Part shown: positions 61,519 to 64,000 of the stretch, one piece after another | How the letters are laid out: each line of letters opens with the position of its first letter | Numbering within the stretch: position 1 is the stretch's first letter | Assembly: GCA_028554645.1 (NCBI GenBank) | Contig: JAQOOI010000022.1 | Span: 558,001-622,000, forward strand | Length of the DNA: 64,000 bases | Origin: Omphalotus guepiniiformis | Taxonomy: Eukaryota > Basidiomycota > Agaricomycetes > Agaricales > Omphalotaceae | Reading direction: 5' to 3' | The notes under the pieces: model-generated | Seen by the model: the letters and a program-made list of their open reading frames with translations, nothing else | Databases searched by the model: none | Told to the model about the DNA's origin: nothing | Made by a program: the position numbers and the translations under genes

Positions 61519-63161
61519 ATGGTTCGGATGGAAAATAATGAAGAGGTGAGTACCCCCAGTTTGCCAATATACTCTATCAGTCTTACCAGTAGCCCGATGT
61601 CCAGGAAGCGACCTCAGTCAGGAAGAAAATCATATCTAAGAAGAAACCTCCAACGACGGGAATATGGCCTTGCAAGATGAATGGATGTAACAAGCAGTTT
61701 GCGAGAGAGGCAGACCTGAAGCGACATCAGAGGACGACGAAACTTCATTCTATGCCTGGCTTGTGAGTCTCGGGACTGTTCTTCGGGACGTTCTTGAATC
61801 ACTCATATCGTACAGTGCATGTCCGCAATGTGACGCTACGTTCACTAGGGTTAGTGCCGCGAGTTCCACTATTATAATTCATATTCAGACCGACGCTTTA
61901 CAGACAGACGCTTTGAGGAGGCATCAGAAGTCAAGGTATGTAGTTCGCGCCTTTCTCTCAAGCATGTCTTTGATGAATTATTCAGACATAATGGCGTTGT
62001 CATTGAGCCAATCGATCAAGATAGAAAGGAGAGCGATGAACAAGGACAATCCTCCTCTCGCAGCAGCAGCGCGACCCCATCATACAATGGGAAAGAACGA
62101 GCAAGTGTTGCTGTAGCCCATACGACTCAAGGCTTGCCCAGCGCGTTCGGACCCGCAACTGGACACTCTAGTTACTACCGTTCGCATACGGCAACAAGTA
62201 CTCGTGTGTATCCGGTATCTCTTTTACGACCACTATTTTCATTTACGTCCGTAGCTTATCAACCCCCTCGTGCGACGGCAGGAGCACGGTACGCCAGGTT
62301 ATTATATTCGCATTCTTTCTGGCTAATAAGATCTCAGGTGGACAAGCGCCCATCCATGGCCAGATGGACGAGCGCCTCCCCCGATAGGCCAAGTGGCTTA
62401 CATGTATTTCCCTACACCTTACTATCGGAACACCAATAGCACTGTGTCACCCTCACCCAATGCCCCTCCTTCCGCCGCCGCCGCTCCTACAATCTCCCCA
62501 CCCAATGATGCCCAGGTCGAATCCCAAACGCCGCAAGCCAAAGCAACTAGTCCGGCATCGACGTCAGAGTCGAGTCCTCGCGATTCGAACGAGAAACAGA
62601 TCCCCACGGCTTCTATTGATTCCGGCCTCGAATCCTCTCCTTCTTCCTCACCTAAGCCTACTGACCCCGATCACATGCAACACCTGTTATCATTGGAAAC
62701 TGCGCAAGCCGCCATGGTAGCTGTTCTCAAGTCCGCAGAAACTCCGGAAAAGATGGCGTCGGAAGGTTTATCGTTTGAGCTCAGGAGCATCGATAATCAG
62801 GCGGCGTGGAACGACTCCGATGGTGATGATGGTGAGAGGCTGTCTCCCATGAGTGGAGGTTGCGACCATTCAGGAGCACCCCATATATTACGCGAGCATG
62901 GATATGGTGCGCGACTCGACCGGCCGGAGCCAATGGAGCATATGCTCACAGAGGATGGTGAACCGATGCTCAACCCAGGTATGCGATCTATTCGCTCAGA
63001 AGGAGACTTTTAAGCTGACTTAACCCACTTCCCTTGCTCAAATGGTATGCCTAGCTGAGCTTCTAACACAGGTCGGCTGGGTCGCGCTGTATGATGAACC
63101 CGGATCTGCTTCTGACTCTTCAACATCACAGGAATCACTGGCATCGCCGGAGCCGTCATGA
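61519..63161 (+). CDS. C2H2 zinc-finger protein, putative transcription factor
   Basis: Two zinc fingers near the N-terminus. Exon 1 MVRMENNEE; exon 2 gives KKPPTTGIWPCKMNGCNKQF with READLKRHQRTTKLH (first finger); exons 3-4 give FACPQCDATFTR|TDALRRHQKSRH (second finger, C-x2-C-x12-H-x4-H). Two 3' acceptors 15 bp apart (61886-61888 and 61901-61903) precede nearly repeated DNA; only the second keeps the C-x12-H spacing. Then a Ser-rich region, YYRSHTA, exons with HPWPDGRAPPPIGQVAYMYF and PTPYYRNTNSTVSPSP, and an acidic Ser-rich C-terminal part; the final exon AELLTQVGWVALYDEPGSAS ends SPEPS before TGA. A nuclear transcription factor of unknown target; exon borders around 62160-62390 are less certain. 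Confidence 0.8.
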
Positions 63162-63840
63162 CCCTATACGAACTCCTATTTGCTCTACTCTGCGAACTTG
63201 AGTTACTTTCCCTCGTTCATTGCTACAGCATCCATTCGAGTTGCACGGGTAGCATACTAACAAGCTTGTATATCTCCTCATTATTTTTCACTTTTGGTGT
63301 TTTTGGTGTTTGTAACATTCCGGACAAGTTTTAGCTTCGGTTCTTGTTCCTTTTCTGCGGCGGGTTAACGTATTTTTATTCAGTTCGTAGCAAGGCAGAT
63401 GATCTATTCTTTCGTGTTTGTCTGCTTGTACGGTATATTCTTTTTGGAACCAGTTGTATATGATTCCAACTCTTCGTCCTTCTTCCCTTTTTTTCACCTC
63501 GGTTCCTTTGGGACTCTTTGCTTTGATTAGCTTTACAAGTCAACGATAATGGACTATCCATCATACCTTATAGTGAGCGGCTTTCTTTACATGCTGCTCC
63601 CTTCGTTCGCTAATGATTCATTATGACTTTGTAGGGTACTTCAATAATCTGTGTTATAGTAGTTGTATTACAAGAGTTTCGGTATAGAAACACGTATAGC
63701 TAGTTCAGCAAGGGATCCAAGAACAGCTGGCAGAGCATTATTAGCATATATGTAGGTAGGCTACAAAGAAGACCTAAGCATTATCGGTAAGTATATGTAT
63801 AGCATAATTAGCGAGAGGCTCGCACGCGTATAGCCCAGAA
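63162..63840. other. Intergenic region before the carrier fragment
   Basis: About 680 bp, T-rich on the plus strand, with no recognisable gene. Minus-strand frames here have no protein-like features. Confidence 0.4.
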
Positions 63841-64000
63841 GCGTGTTTGTAGATCAAGCAGGGTCGTCTTGCCACGCCGCCGCGGACGTACCCTGACGAA
63901 GGTCTCCTCTCTCCTGGAGAGCTCAGAGCAAGTCAGAGCACCGCCAACGTCATCCGGTACTTCCCGACTCAAGCTTTGAACTTTGCCTCCAGTTCGTTTC
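63841..64000 (+). pseudogene. Broken duplicate of part of the ADP/ATP carrier gene
   Basis: The last 160 bp repeat the coding sense of the carrier gene at 22545-23908, starting in its intron (GTGTTTGTAG) and running through exon text IKQGRLAT, then [16 protein letters not shown], and into the next intron (AGTTCGTTTC). Relative to the intact gene it lacks the segment for YKGIIDCT, and LWRGN is replaced by other residues although the frame stays open. The copied intron edges show a DNA-level duplication, not retroposition. It continues past the window. Confidence 0.82.

Noticed and set aside
63288..63564. Basic minus-strand frames
   Set aside because: They are the complement of T-rich 3' DNA with no protein-like pattern.

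Overview
The window is nuclear DNA of a filamentous basidiomycete, most likely an Agaricomycete. Coding regions are broken by many short introns of about 50-60 nt, genes lie on both strands with no operons, and the content is typical of mushroom genomes: RTA1-like proteins, a cysteine-rich single-pass family, HSP9/12, a UvrD-like helicase with TPR repeats, an atypical G-alpha, a P450 and an ABCA transporter. All gene models were spliced by eye from reading frames, splice sites and family similarity, so exact ends of the less conserved genes are uncertain.

Layout. 1-2427: two tandem dienelactone hydrolase-like genes on the minus strand, the first cut by the window edge. 2999-3827: inosine triphosphatase HAM1/ITPA on the minus strand. 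4281-11793: a plus-strand cluster in the order Cys-rich membrane protein A, RTA1-like A, RTA1-like B, Cys-rich membrane protein B. 12082-12501: HSP9/HSP12. 13572-22017: a very large UvrD-type helicase with TPR-like repeats. 22545-23908: mitochondrial ADP/ATP carrier (minus). 23909-25591: gene-free DNA with a small inverted-repeat element. 25592-26942: a hypothetical leucine-rich protein. 26985-28253: a D-erythronate dehydrogenase-like extended SDR (minus). 28967-33270: an AGC kinase with a PX-like N-terminus and a long acidic/serine-rich tail (minus). 34533-35127: an acidic protein. 35504-36677: a coiled-coil protein. 37380-38316: a decayed Helitron/PIF1 helicase. 38618-40988: NOG2, a ribosome-biogenesis GTPase. 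41580-43301: enolase. 43697-46233: an atypical G-alpha. 47016-48900: a P450 (minus). 49513-55462: a full-length ABCA-type transporter (minus). 55896-61229: raptor/KOG1 of TORC1. 61519-63161: a C2H2 zinc-finger protein. 63841-64000: a broken copy of part of the ADP/ATP carrier.

Most genes are independent housekeeping functions: nucleotide-pool sanitation, glycolysis, ATP export, 60S assembly and TORC1 signalling. The stretch that looks like a working unit is the Cys-rich/RTA1 cluster at 4.3-11.8 kb, where two unrelated membrane-protein families have both been duplicated and lie side by side. No function is established for the pair.

Other points to check are three GC-AG introns (one in each Cys-rich paralogue, at different positions, and one in enolase), a G-alpha whose switch II catalytic Gln is Ala and whose last intron would place a stop before the C-terminal helix, a Walker A intron in the ABC transporter that no standard splice pair resolves cleanly, and a tandem duplication of the transporter's 5' end inside the promoter it shares with raptor.
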